From the NCBI RefSeq assembly GCF_900070325.1, contig NZ_LN879430.1, forward strand, positions 546,501 through 610,500: 64,000 nt of DNA, written 5' to 3'. The number at the start of each line of letters is the position of its first letter. Position 1 is the first letter of the stretch. The stretch comes from Herbinix luporum (lineage in GTDB: Bacteria; Bacillota; Clostridia; Lachnospirales; Lachnospiraceae). The notes beneath the pieces are model-generated. The model had not been told where the DNA came from. It saw only the letters and a program-made list of their open reading frames with translations, and ran no database searches. The translations under genes were made by a program, and so were the position numbers. Below are positions 45,066 through 54,761 of the stretch, piece after piece.

Positions 45066-45908
45066 ATGAAATTTACAAAGATGCAGGGTTGTGGCAATGA
45101 TTATGTATATGTTGACTGCACAAAAAATCAAGAAATAGAAATTGATAATATCCCCCATGTAGCCAGGCAGGTAAGTGATAGACATTATGGTATAGGTTCA
45201 GATGGATTAATTCTTATAAAACCCTCCCAGAAGGCGGATTTTTTTATGGATATGTATAATAATGATGGCTCTCGGGGTAAAATGTGTGGCAATGGGATTC
45301 GCTGTGTGGGAAAATATGTATATGACTATTGTTTGACAGATAAAAAACAAGTGAAAATCGAAACCTTAAGTGGAATAAAGACCTTGGACCTTACTATTGA
45401 CAATGGTAAGGTAAGCCAGGTAACAGTGGACATGGGAAATCCTATTTTTGCACCTGAAAAAATTCCTGTTATATCAGATAAAGAAATCCTGGTGAATGAA
45501 CCCATTATCATAGGGGGAAAGGAATATAAAATTACATGTCTGTCTATGGGTAACCCCCATGCAGTTGTTTTTGTTGAAAACACAGATGATATTCCCATTG
45601 AGACTATAGGACCATTATTCGAAAACCACGAAATGTTTCCTGATAGGGTAAATACGGAATTTATACAGGTTATTAATAGAAATCACATAAAGATGAGGGT
45701 ATGGGAAAGAGGTTCTGGGGAAACCTTAGCTTGTGGAACAGGAGCTTGTGCTTCTGTGGTAGCCTGTGTATTAAATGGACTTACGGAAGATGAAGTAAAA
45801 GTATCCTTACTAGGAGGAGATCTTCATATAAGGTATGATAAAGATAATAACCTAGTATATATGACAGGACCGGCAGTTACAGTGTTTGAAGGAGAGATTC
45901 AGTTATAA
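45066..45908 (+). CDS. dapF: Diaminopimelate epimerase
   Basis: A 280-aa enzyme converting LL-DAP to meso-DAP for peptidoglycan and lysine synthesis. The catalytic Cys pair is C74 (GKMCGNGIRC) and C223 (ACGTGACAS). The N-terminal stretch KMQGCGNDYVYVD is standard. ATG 45066 is preferred over 45057 since AAGGATG lies about 9 bases before it. Length is standard (about 275). An S66 peptidase follows, hinting at a wall-metabolism group. Confidence 0.94.
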   Translation: MKFTKMQGCGNDYVYVDCTKNQEIEIDNIPHVARQVSDRHYGIGSDGLILIKPSQKADFFMDMYNNDGSRGKMCGNGIRCVGKYVYDYCLTDKKQVKIETLSGIKTLDLTIDNGKVSQVTVDMGNPIFAPEKIPVISDKEILVNEPIIIGGKEYKITCLSMGNPHAVVFVENTDDIPIETIGPLFENHEMFPDRVNTEFIQVINRNHIKMRVWERGSGETLACGTGACASVVACVLNGLTEDEVKVSLLGGDLHIRYDKDNNLVYMTGPAVTVFEGEIQL

Positions 45909-45973
45909 AATAATAGGCAATTAGTACAAGAATATGATATAGTATATTAGATGATTTTATGGAGGTAATTATT

Positions 45974-47002
45974 ATGATATATCCTGTCAATCTGGAAAAA
46001 GGAAATTGTATAGGTGTAACGGCAACATCTGCAGGTTTTGACGGTGAAACAGATTATAGGCGCCTAGATAATGCAATAAGTCATTTTAAGAGGCTGGGAT
46101 ATTATGTTATTACCACCCCTAACGTAAAAACATGCCATAAAGGCCGAAGTGGCCATGGCAAAACTAGAGCTGAGGAATTAATGGAGCTTTATAAGGATCC
46201 CAAGGTAAGGGTAATATTTGCTGCCAGTGGGGGAGATTTTCTGGTGGAAATGCTTCCCTATATTGATTTTAACCTTATTTTAGATAATCCAAAATGGATC
46301 CAGGGATTTTCAGATACAACAGGTTTAAATTTTACCATAACCACTAATCTTGATATTGCTACCATATATTCTTATAATTTTAGCACTTTTGGCATGGCAA
46401 AATGGCATAAATCCCTATCAAATAATATACTTATTTTAGAAGGGAATGATATTTTACAGGAAAGTTTTGATTTATACCAGGACGGATATTATAAAAGAAT
46501 AACCGGTCTTGAAGAATTTGTGCTGGAAAGAGAAGTACAGTGGAAAAATATCCTTCCCTCAGGGTCAAATGATAATAAGGAAATTCATATAAAAGGCCGA
46601 CTTTTAGGAGGCTGCCTTGATTGCCTGCTTAATCTGGTCGGTACCAGATTTGATAAAACTAAAGAATTTGTAGAGAAATATAGGGAAGATGGTATATTGT
46701 GGTTCTTGGAAAGCTATGATCTTAATAGTGCAGCTTTAATCCGTGGACTTTGGCAGTTAAAAGAAGCCGGTTGGTTTAAAAATGCTGTAGGTTTTATCTT
46801 TGGCCGTCCGGCTATGTATGATAATATCTTTGATATATCTTATGAAGAGGCTATAAGCAGTGTATTAGGAGAATTAGGCCTGCCTATAATAATGGAAGCT
46901 GATATTGGACATAAACATCCACAATTTACTATGATAAATGGTGCTATTGCAACCGTAAAGGCTTATAATAATAAGGGAAATATTATTTTTGAAAGAAGGT
47001 AG
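45974..47002 (+). CDS. S66 family peptidase (LD-carboxypeptidase/MccF-like)
   Basis: A 342-aa cytoplasmic serine peptidase. Family members cut the L,D bond of murein tetrapeptide (LdcA) or detoxify microcin C-type nucleotides (MccF). The nucleophile elbow AASGGDF (S85) and GRLLGGCLDCLLNLVGT are family-like; WFLESYDLN may carry the Glu and GHKHPQFT the His of the Ser-Glu-His triad. The length of about 340 aa with the WIQGFSDTTGLNF segment is nearer MccF than short LdcA. ATG 45974 follows GGAGGT. Confidence 0.86.
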   Translation: MIYPVNLEKGNCIGVTATSAGFDGETDYRRLDNAISHFKRLGYYVITTPNVKTCHKGRSGHGKTRAEELMELYKDPKVRVIFAASGGDFLVEMLPYIDFNLILDNPKWIQGFSDTTGLNFTITTNLDIATIYSYNFSTFGMAKWHKSLSNNILILEGNDILQESFDLYQDGYYKRITGLEEFVLEREVQWKNILPSGSNDNKEIHIKGRLLGGCLDCLLNLVGTRFDKTKEFVEKYREDGILWFLESYDLNSAALIRGLWQLKEAGWFKNAVGFIFGRPAMYDNIFDISYEEAISSVLGELGLPIIMEADIGHKHPQFTMINGAIATVKAYNNKGNIIFERR

Positions 47003-47011
47003 CCATATCAC

Positions 47012-49057
47012 ATGAAAATAAAACCCTGTTTATCAAGGTTTCAGGATTTTATAACTAGATTATTTAGTTCTATACCTAAAAGAAACCTTTTATTTCCTTT
47101 GATATTTTTTTTAGGAAGTCTATTTTATCTTGAAATAATAACCCATTTGTTTATTTATCATTCCATAGACGGGAAGATTATATATCCTATTATATTTGCA
47201 ATACCAATGGGACTTTTCTTTACTATAATTACGGGGTTTTTTAGCCGAAATGTAAATATTATAATTATGTGGTTAGTTACGGCTATTTCATGTTTGATTT
47301 TTTCTTTACAGTTGGTATATTACAGTGTTTTTAAAGTATATTTCTCCTTTCAGACCCTAGGGATGGCACAAAAGGCCATATCAGAGTTTGGAGATGATAT
47401 AAATAATGCAATTTTGTCTAACTTACTGCCGCTTCTTTTATTAATGTTGCCATTACTTGTTTTGCATTTTATGATTAAAGATATTTTCCTATGTGAAAAA
47501 AGGAAGTTTAATGAACAGGGGATTCTTTTTGTGGGTATATGGGCTTGTCATTTTATTGCCTTGCTTTCTCTGCCGGTTTATGGGAAGGCTGACTATACAC
47601 CCTATGATTTATATCATCACAATAAGGTTCCTGAGCTTACCGGAAGGCAGTTAGGGGTTATTACTTTAACAAGATTTGATTTTGTCGGTCTTTTAAAAGA
47701 TGATGATCTGGTTTTGGTAGATTCTCATAAAGAAACTATTAATACACCAAAAGAAAAAAAACCGATAATTACAGTAAGTCCAACCCCTATACCAATAGAT
47801 ACAAGTCCTAATATTATGGATATTGATTTTGAGGTATTAGCCAGAAATGAAGAGAATGAAGTGATTCGGACTCTTCATCAATATTTTGCCTCTGTTCAGC
47901 CTACCAATAAGAATAAATACACAGGAATGTTTAAGGGCTATAACCTTATTATGATAACTGCAGAGGGCTTCTCTCCTTATGCAGTTCATAAGGATTTAAC
48001 TCCCACCTTATATAAACTGACAAAAGAGGGCTTTGTTTTTAATAATTTTTATACAGCCCTGTGGCAGACCAGTACCAGTGATGGTGAATATGTTGCCATG
48101 ACCGGTTTAATACCCATAGGAACTAGGAGTATGTATAATTCTAGGAATAATCTAATGCCCTTTGCCCTAGGTAATCAATTTAATCTCTTAGGTATTGAAA
48201 GTAAGGCTTATCATAACCATACCTATACTTACTATGAGAGAAATGAAACCCATCCAAATTTGGGCTATAAATTTAAGGCTAAGGGAAATGGTCTTATACT
48301 TGATACTGATGTGTGGCCGGCTTCTGATTGGGAGATGATTAAGTATACAGTTGATGAATATATTAATGAGGAGCCTTTTCATGTTTATTATCTGACTGTA
48401 AGCGGACATATGAATTATACATTTGCCGGTAATAGTATGTCATATAAAAATAAAAATTTAGTTAAGGATTTGCCTTATTCTTCAGAGGTTAAAGCATATA
48501 TCGCCTGTCAGATAGAGCTTGATAGGGCACTTTATGAATTGATAGAAAGATTAACCCATAAGGGTATAATTGATAAAACTGTTATAGCCTTAAGTGCAGA
48601 CCACTATCCTTACGGCTGGGATAAGGAAAATTTAGATGAGCTGGCAGGCTATGAGCTGGATCCAAATTTTGAGGTGTATAAAAATCACTTTATTTTGTGG
48701 AATTCTTCTATGAAAAAGCCGATTGTTGTGGATAAACCGGCTTCAAGCCTTGATATCTTGCCCACTCTTAGTAATCTATTTGGCCTAACCTATGATTCAA
48801 GGCTTTTAATGGGGCAGGATATTTTATCTGATGCCGAACCTTTGGTTATATTAGGCAACAGAAGTTTTATAACCGATAAAGTTATGTTTAATTCAAACAC
48901 AGGTGAAGTGATTAACCTTACCAATCAAGAAATACCCTCGGATTATGTCCGAAATATTAATAATATAATTAAAAACAAATTTAATGTATCAAAAAGCATA
49001 TTAAATAATGATTATTATCGATATATATTTCCTAATTATCCTGAAGGATTTAATTAA
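47012..49057 (+). CDS. LtaS-type membrane sulfatase (lipoteichoic acid synthase-like)
   Basis: A 681-aa protein with five N-terminal membrane segments (within about 25-190), a Pro/Thr-rich linker (about 245-265) and an extracellular sulfatase-fold domain. The catalytic Thr is T355 in QTSTSDGEY; the metal site at MITAEGFSPY (Glu) and SADHYPYG (Asp-His) is intact. LtaS moves glycerol phosphate from phosphatidylglycerol to make lipoteichoic acid. It begins 9 bases after the S66 gene, thus likely co-transcribed. A relative acting on another polymer is possible. Confidence 0.88.
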   Translation: MKIKPCLSRFQDFITRLFSSIPKRNLLFPLIFFLGSLFYLEIITHLFIYHSIDGKIIYPIIFAIPMGLFFTIITGFFSRNVNIIIMWLVTAISCLIFSLQLVYYSVFKVYFSFQTLGMAQKAISEFGDDINNAILSNLLPLLLLMLPLLVLHFMIKDIFLCEKRKFNEQGILFVGIWACHFIALLSLPVYGKADYTPYDLYHHNKVPELTGRQLGVITLTRFDFVGLLKDDDLVLVDSHKETINTPKEKKPIITVSPTPIPIDTSPNIMDIDFEVLARNEENEVIRTLHQYFASVQPTNKNKYTGMFKGYNLIMITAEGFSPYAVHKDLTPTLYKLTKEGFVFNNFYTALWQTSTSDGEYVAMTGLIPIGTRSMYNSRNNLMPFALGNQFNLLGIESKAYHNHTYTYYERNETHPNLGYKFKAKGNGLILDTDVWPASDWEMIKYTVDEYINEEPFHVYYLTVSGHMNYTFAGNSMSYKNKNLVKDLPYSSEVKAYIACQIELDRALYELIERLTHKGIIDKTVIALSADHYPYGWDKENLDELAGYELDPNFEVYKNHFILWNSSMKKPIVVDKPASSLDILPTLSNLFGLTYDSRLLMGQDILSDAEPLVILGNRSFITDKVMFNSNTGEVINLTNQEIPSDYVRNINNIIKNKFNVSKSILNNDYYRYIFPNYPEGFN

Positions 49058-49161
49058 AGAAATTAATGGTTTCTTAAATATAATTAAATATTGAAGCCTA
49101 GGGTAGAGTAGAATAAAGTACAAAAGAATAAAACTTACTAAAATATAACGAGGTAAACAAG

Positions 49162-49449
49162 ATGCAGATAAATAAGGATAATATTAAAGACATTGCAGAT
49201 TTAGCAATGTTATCTTTATCAGAATTTGAAGAGGACAAGCTGATTTCTGATTTAAATCAGCTACTTGAAACAATTGATACAATGAATAATATTAATACTG
49301 ATAATATTGAACCGATGTCTAATGTAAGTTGCCAGGAGAATGTATTTCGTGATGATTTGGTTTCAAATAAGGATTTAGAATTGCAACTGCTTACTAGGGC
49401 ACCAAAAAGCAAGGACGGATATTATGTGGTGCCCCAGACAGTAGAATAG
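49162..49449 (+). CDS. gatC: Asp/Glu-tRNA amidotransferase subunit C
   Basis: A 95-aa subunit that wraps GatA and steadies the complex. Standard reading: IADLAMLSLSEFEEDKL, then ETIDTMNNINTDNIEPM, and ending DGYYVVPQTVE. First of the gatC-gatA-gatB order; gatA starts 12 bases on. ATG follows GAGGT. The presence of gatCAB implies that Gln-tRNA (and perhaps Asn-tRNA) is made by the indirect route here. Confidence 0.95.
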   Translation: MQINKDNIKDIADLAMLSLSEFEEDKLISDLNQLLETIDTMNNINTDNIEPMSNVSCQENVFRDDLVSNKDLELQLLTRAPKSKDGYYVVPQTVE

Positions 49450-49461
49450 ACGGAGGTTACT

Positions 49462-50916
49462 ATGAGCGATATAACAAAGATATCAGCACTAGAGTTATCA
49501 GGAAAGATAAAGAATAATGAATTATCGGTGATTGAAGTTGTAAATGAACAGCTAAAAGTCATTAAAAAGAGAGAGCCAATATATAATAGTTATATTACTG
49601 TTATGGAAGATGAAGCCAGAGAACAAGCCAAATTGGTTCAGGAAAGAATAGATTCAGGGGATTTAATAGATTCTCCCTTGGCCGGAGTGCCTGTGGCAAT
49701 AAAGGATAATATTTGTACAAAGGGAATAAAAACAACTGCTGCCTCTAAGATGCTTGCTGATTTTGTACCAAGCTATGATGCTACCGTAATAGAAAAACTT
49801 AAAAATGCCGGTGCAGTATTAATCGGAAAAGCCAATTTAGATGAATTTGCAATGGGAGGTAATACAGAGACTTCATATTTTGGTATAACAAAAAATCCAT
49901 GGAATGTAAATCATACTCCCGGAGGATCTAGCGGTGGTTCTGCAGCGGCTGTTGCTGCATATGAAGCCTTTGTTTCCTTAGGGTCTGATACCGGCGGTTC
50001 TATAAGGCAGCCGGCCGCATACTGTGGTTTGGTAGGCTTTAAACCCACCTATGGTACTGTATCAAGGTATGGGTTGATACCTTATGCCCCTTCCCTTGAT
50101 CAGATAGGACCCCTTAGTAGAAATGTTGCAGATGCCGTGGCTCTTTTAGAGGTAATATCTGGTTATGATCCTAAGGATTCCACTTCCGTAAAGCAGGAAA
50201 GATATCTTTATAGCCAGGCTTTGATTGATGATATTAAGGGAATGAGAATAGGTGTTCCGAACTTGTATCTAAATAAGAATCTAGAGGCAGATGTCCACAA
50301 GAATTTCTTAGAGGCCATAAAAATCTTTGAAGATAAAGGGGCACATATAGAATTTTTTGATATGAAAGAGCTGGAGTATAGCCCACAGGTCTATTATGTT
50401 ATTGCTTATGCAGAAGGCTGTTCTAATTTGTCAAGATATGATGGGGTAAAGTATGGTTATCGTGCCCAGGAATATGAAAATCTAGAGGACTTGTATAAGA
50501 AATCCAGAAGTCAAGCTTTTGGATATGAAGTAAAGCGAAGGATTATGTTGGGAACTTATGTCCTAAGCTCCGATAAATATGAGACATATTTTAATAAGGC
50601 AAGAAAGATAAGAAGAATTATAAGTCAAGCCTATGAGGAGGCCTTTAAAAAATATGATATCTTAATCAGCCCCACATCCCCCAATACAGCCCCGCTTCTT
50701 AACAGTAACAGTGACAGTTCGGATATTTTAAATACCTCTGTAAATTTAGCAGGGCTTACTGCAGCCTGTATTCCCAGTGGCAGGGACCGGAGAGGACTTC
50801 CTATAGGTTTGCAGATTATAGGAAATAAATTTGATGAAAATAAAATAATTAGGGCTGCATATTCATTTGAAAAAACAAAGCCTTATGATTATGAGGGACC
50901 ACAGAATTTAGACTAG
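49462..50916 (+). CDS. gatA: Asp/Glu-tRNA amidotransferase subunit A
   Basis: A 484-aa amidase that frees ammonia from glutamine for GatB. The Ser-cisSer-Lys triad is in PVAIKDNI (Lys), and in TPGGSSGGSAAAVAA and GSDTGGSIRQPA (Ser). Length is standard and no break is seen. GGAGGT precedes the ATG. It sits between gatC and gatB. Confidence 0.96.
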   Translation: MSDITKISALELSGKIKNNELSVIEVVNEQLKVIKKREPIYNSYITVMEDEAREQAKLVQERIDSGDLIDSPLAGVPVAIKDNICTKGIKTTAASKMLADFVPSYDATVIEKLKNAGAVLIGKANLDEFAMGGNTETSYFGITKNPWNVNHTPGGSSGGSAAAVAAYEAFVSLGSDTGGSIRQPAAYCGLVGFKPTYGTVSRYGLIPYAPSLDQIGPLSRNVADAVALLEVISGYDPKDSTSVKQERYLYSQALIDDIKGMRIGVPNLYLNKNLEADVHKNFLEAIKIFEDKGAHIEFFDMKELEYSPQVYYVIAYAEGCSNLSRYDGVKYGYRAQEYENLEDLYKKSRSQAFGYEVKRRIMLGTYVLSSDKYETYFNKARKIRRIISQAYEEAFKKYDILISPTSPNTAPLLNSNSDSSDILNTSVNLAGLTAACIPSGRDRRGLPIGLQIIGNKFDENKIIRAAYSFEKTKPYDYEGPQNLD

Positions 50917-50955
50917 GTGTAGTCTTTATAATAACTATAAGGAGTGAGAGTAGGA

Positions 50956-52386
50956 ATGAAACAATATGAAACAATTATAGGATTGGAGGTACATGTGGAA
51001 CTTTCCACGGCCTCTAAGATATTTTGTGCCTGCTCTACTAAGTTTGGAAGTAAGCCCAATACCAATTGTTGTCCCGTATGTACAGGAATGCCCGGGGCTC
51101 TTCCGGTAATAAATAAAAAAGCCGTAGAATATGGACTGGCAGCAGGGCTTGCCCTTAACTGTACTATAACTAAAGAGTGCATGTTCGATAGAAAACATTA
51201 TTTTTATCCGGATCTTCCCAAGGCCTACCAGATATCTCAATTATATTTTCCTATTGCCAGGGACGGCTATATTACTATTAATACAAGTAAAGGTGATAAG
51301 AAGATCGGCATCCATGAACTTCATTTGGAAGAGGATGCCGGTAAACTAGTTCATGACTCTAAGAATAATATAAGCTTAATAGATTTTAATAGGGCAGGAG
51401 TTCCTTTAATAGAAATTGTAAGTGAGCCGGATTTAAGCTCGGCAGATGAAGTCCTAGCATATTTAGAAAAACTAAAATTGATTATGATGTATCTGGGCAT
51501 ATCCGATTGTAAGATGCAAGAGGGTTCTTTTCGTGTAGATATTAATATTTCCGTAAGGAAAATAGGAGATAAGAAGCTGGGAACAAGAACAGAGATAAAG
51601 AACATGAATTCCTTTAAGGCTATTGCAAGGGCCATTGAGGGGGAGAAAAATAGGCAGATAAAGCTTTTGGAAGAAGGAAAAGCAGTAGTTAGGGAGACTA
51701 GGCGCTGGGATGATGAAAAAAATGAAAGCCTAAGGATGAGATCAAAAGAAGAGGCACAGGATTATTGTTATTTTACAGAACCGGATCTTGTCCCTATAAG
51801 AATTTCTGATCAATGGATTAGCAAAGCCAGGTCACTTTTGCCTGAATTTCGAGATGAAAAAATAATTCGTTATCAGAAGGAATATGGTATCCCTGAATAT
51901 GATGCCAAGCTTCTTACTGCCTCTAAGAAAATGGCTGATATATTTGAAGCAACCACTATTCTTTGCAAAAAGCCAAAGGAAGTATCTAATTGGCTGATGG
52001 TAGAAGGGATGCGGCTTTTAAATGAAAAGGAAATAGAGCCTGACTATATGAATTTTTCCCCGAAAAATTTATCAAAACTAATCATGATGGTTGACAAGGG
52101 AAAAATAAACAGAACTGTTGCAAAAGAAGTCTTTGAAAAAGTCTTTTTAGAAGATATAGATCCTTTAGAATATGTAGAGTGTAATAACTTAGGTATAATA
52201 TCTGATTATGATAATCTTCGTACCATAGTTTTACAGGTTTTTGAAGAAAATCCAAAGTCAGTATCTGATTATAAAAATGGCAAGACTAAGGCAATGGGGT
52301 ATTTAGTGGGACAAACTATGAAAGCTGTAAAAGGGAAGGCAGACCCTTCCCTTATAAATACCATAGTAAAAGAACTTCTAAAATAA
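50956..52386 (+). CDS. gatB: Asp/Glu-tRNA amidotransferase subunit B
   Basis: A 476-aa kinase/transamidase that activates Glu-tRNAGln and Asp-tRNAAsn. Family starts are seen: ETIIGLEVHVELST, then CPVCTGMPGALPVIN and RKHYFYPDLPKAYQISQ; Zn Cys lie in CACST and CCPVC. The C-terminal YqeY-like tail (MGYLVGQTMKAVKGKADP) is complete. ATG 50956 behind AAGGAG is chosen over an upstream GTG at 50944. It converges with the FliK-like gene 9 bases on. Confidence 0.95.
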   Translation: MKQYETIIGLEVHVELSTASKIFCACSTKFGSKPNTNCCPVCTGMPGALPVINKKAVEYGLAAGLALNCTITKECMFDRKHYFYPDLPKAYQISQLYFPIARDGYITINTSKGDKKIGIHELHLEEDAGKLVHDSKNNISLIDFNRAGVPLIEIVSEPDLSSADEVLAYLEKLKLIMMYLGISDCKMQEGSFRVDINISVRKIGDKKLGTRTEIKNMNSFKAIARAIEGEKNRQIKLLEEGKAVVRETRRWDDEKNESLRMRSKEEAQDYCYFTEPDLVPIRISDQWISKARSLLPEFRDEKIIRYQKEYGIPEYDAKLLTASKKMADIFEATTILCKKPKEVSNWLMVEGMRLLNEKEIEPDYMNFSPKNLSKLIMMVDKGKINRTVAKEVFEKVFLEDIDPLEYVECNNLGIISDYDNLRTIVLQVFEENPKSVSDYKNGKTKAMGYLVGQTMKAVKGKADPSLINTIVKELLK

Positions 52387-52395
52387 TTTATATGA

Positions 52396-54066
52396 TTAGG
52401 CTCTAATATCAAAGGAGTAGCGGTATAAGCCTTGGTTTAAAGTATCGTCTTGTAATATATCTGTGATAAAATCCGGCTTTTTATCCGATACCTTGGTCTT
52501 AACCAGAAGCTGATAGCCTTTTTGTAAGATCTTATCTTGAAGTTCATTAAGATGCTGGGATATTAATTCTTGGGATGATTTTTCAAGATAAATAACCATG
52601 TTAATTATTCTTTTTTGTATGGTCATATGTACATCCATGGGGCCAAGATTAGCCATATCAAGATGTAGTAAGATACTTAACTGCTCATTGTCAAGATGTT
52701 TCTTATTCTTGCGACTAAAGACATAAAGATCAGCATGAACATCTTGGTCCGTAAGCCTAAGGGGCAGTTGCAGATATAAAAACAATTCATTAAGGTCTCT
52801 CATAAACTGCAGGTTATCCTGCAGTTTATTTATGGGTTCTTTTATGTTATCTGCCTGGGGCAGCTTGTCGGCAATCTTTTTAAGCTGTTTTAAATCATCA
52901 TATAGGCTATCAAAATATCTATTAACTTTCTTCTCTTTTAAAATTTCTTTTGGACTTAGGGTCCAGCGATTATGGAAGGTTTCGCTTATTAGCTCTTTAT
53001 AAGTATCGGATTTTATAAACTTAATTAACTTGTCATTATTAGTAGGAAGTAAATCCCTAATAAGCGATAAAAAGTTTCCTAAAGTTATAGAACCATCACT
53101 AATTTGACTTTTATATAAATCTATATTTATATAATTTGCATTTAAAATCTTTGCCTCTTCTAATATATCAGATATTGCTTCCTGCACTTTTATAAGTTCT
53201 TTATCAGACATTGTGTCTTTTATCGAAGTATCATAAGTAGCAGGACTGTTTTCATCGGCTTTTAAAATAGATAACAGTTCTTTATTTAGGCGAATTATAT
53301 CTATATACTTCTCATTAAAGATAGCAGCTTTATTATTAAAATTTGTAATATCAATATTATCTGTTAGAGGATTATTTGAGGACATATCTGTAGTTGAAGG
53401 AGACAGTTGATTATAATTTTCTATATTAGGGGTATTGTTTGCCGCATTATTAAGAGTCAGACTGATATTATTTATTAATTTATTAAGTTCTGTTATTATT
53501 TGATGCCTGCCCATTTGATAAGCTTCAAATTGAGCAATATTATTTGGAGTAATGGGCAGTTGCTTTTTAAGCATTAATACAAGATTTTTAATTTCGGTAT
53601 CGGGATAGCTACCGGTAAGTTTTATCATCTTAAGAATAGTTTTTTTGTCAACCGGCATTTGATAATTTAAAAGTTCCTTAACTATAGCCAAATTTCTTTC
53701 TGAGACTGCAAGTCCGGAAGCAAACAAGGCTTTATGAGCTATATCGTACATAGGAGTAGAAAGGGATTCTATATAACGTAAGGTAATTTGCCCTTTTGTA
53801 TCATCGGCTATTAGAAATTCTGCTTTTTGACCTATGTAAAGGGGGAGGTCACCAAGTACATTGGCTGTAATTATCTGACCACTTGGTTCTAATCTGATGG
53901 TAACCTCCTGATATCTTAGATCAATGATTTCCCCTTTTATGGCAGCTGGCATTTGATCTTGCTTTGAGGGATTAAGCTGCTGGGTTTTAGCCTGAGAAGC
54001 TTCATATTCTGAGGTTGCCAATTTATGGAGTCTATTATGTTTTAAGCTGTAATCGTTTATTTCCAT
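52396..54066 (-). CDS. FliK-like protein (flagellar hook-length control C-terminal type), uncertain
   Basis: A 556-aa cytoplasmic, Lys/Asp/Asn-rich, mostly helical protein with no signal or membrane part. The N-terminus has an OB-like strand set (AAIKGEIIDLRYQEVTIRL). The C-terminal LRLTDQDVHADLYVF, then LHLDMANLGPMDVHMTIQ resembles the FliK C-terminal secretion-switch domain. It resembles DUF6240-type proteins of clostridia. It stands alone here with no flagellar gene next to it, so the role in hook length is inference. AGGAT is a weak SD before ATG. Confidence 0.6.
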   Translation of the reverse strand: MEINDYSLKHNRLHKLATSEYEASQAKTQQLNPSKQDQMPAAIKGEIIDLRYQEVTIRLEPSGQIITANVLGDLPLYIGQKAEFLIADDTKGQITLRYIESLSTPMYDIAHKALFASGLAVSERNLAIVKELLNYQMPVDKKTILKMIKLTGSYPDTEIKNLVLMLKKQLPITPNNIAQFEAYQMGRHQIITELNKLINNISLTLNNAANNTPNIENYNQLSPSTTDMSSNNPLTDNIDITNFNNKAAIFNEKYIDIIRLNKELLSILKADENSPATYDTSIKDTMSDKELIKVQEAISDILEEAKILNANYINIDLYKSQISDGSITLGNFLSLIRDLLPTNNDKLIKFIKSDTYKELISETFHNRWTLSPKEILKEKKVNRYFDSLYDDLKQLKKIADKLPQADNIKEPINKLQDNLQFMRDLNELFLYLQLPLRLTDQDVHADLYVFSRKNKKHLDNEQLSILLHLDMANLGPMDVHMTIQKRIINMVIYLEKSSQELISQHLNELQDKILQKGYQLLVKTKVSDKKPDFITDILQDDTLNQGLYRYSFDIRA

Positions 54067-54296
54067 ATATACAACATCCTTTTTAAATACACTTGAAATT
54101 ATTTTGATATTATATTAATTATATCGGCTTTTGGTAAAATTAAATAAGTAGAAGTAATAACTAGAAATGTGATTTGAATCATTGATTAAAAACTATTAAT
54201 CCTGTAAAATATTATAGTTACTACTGAAGTTAAGCATAATTTATTACTTAAGTAAGATAAATTAATGTTTTAATGTACAGATAGGAGATGAAGAAT

Positions 54297-54530
54297 ATGT
54301 TTAACCCAGCTAAAATTTTTAAAATAAAAGGGGCATGGGAAAGCTTTGCAAGAAACCATCCGAAATTCGTTAATTTTATTGGTGCCTTAAAAAATAACTA
54401 TATAAAAGAAGGTACTATAATTGAAATTAGTGTAAGTACAGAAGATGGGAAGCAAATTACATCTAATTTGAAATTGACAGAAGAGGATATTAAGTTATTT
54501 ACAGAAATGTCCGAACTATTTAAGTCTTAA
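54297..54530 (+). CDS. Small conserved-looking protein of unknown function
   Basis: A 77-aa protein starting MFNPAKIFKIKGAWESF. AGGAG (54283-54287) puts the start at 54297 rather than 54288. A helix-rich N-terminal half with WESFARNHPKF, then two strands (TIIEISVSTEDGKQI and SNLKL), and a helical end. No Cys, signal or membrane segment. I do not recognise a function. It lies about 230 bases before the pflB gene, with a promoter between, so it is its own unit. Confidence 0.7.
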   Translation: MFNPAKIFKIKGAWESFARNHPKFVNFIGALKNNYIKEGTIIEISVSTEDGKQITSNLKLTEEDIKLFTEMSELFKS

Positions 54531-54596
54531 AAATTTAATTGTGCAAAATCTATATATTAGTGGGATATATTTAATGATTGCTATTATCATTTACTA

Positions 54597-54625
54597 TTGA
54601 CAGTGAACATTGAATTATTTATCAT
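54597..54625 (+). promoter_or_regulatory. Promoter candidate upstream of pflB
   Basis: TTGACA, 17 bases, TATCAT. It gives a leader of about 130 bases to the pflB ATG. The rest of the gap holds no hairpin that I trust. Confidence 0.6.
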
Positions 54626-54761
54626 TATATTGTAAGTGATATTTCGTCTTCCTTTGATATAAACTCAGTTAAATTGGTATAAAATAATTGCCGATTGCCT
54701 GTAGTTTTAAGGGAAGTAAAAATATAAAGATGATTATTTTTTCCATAAGGAGGAAAGTTCT

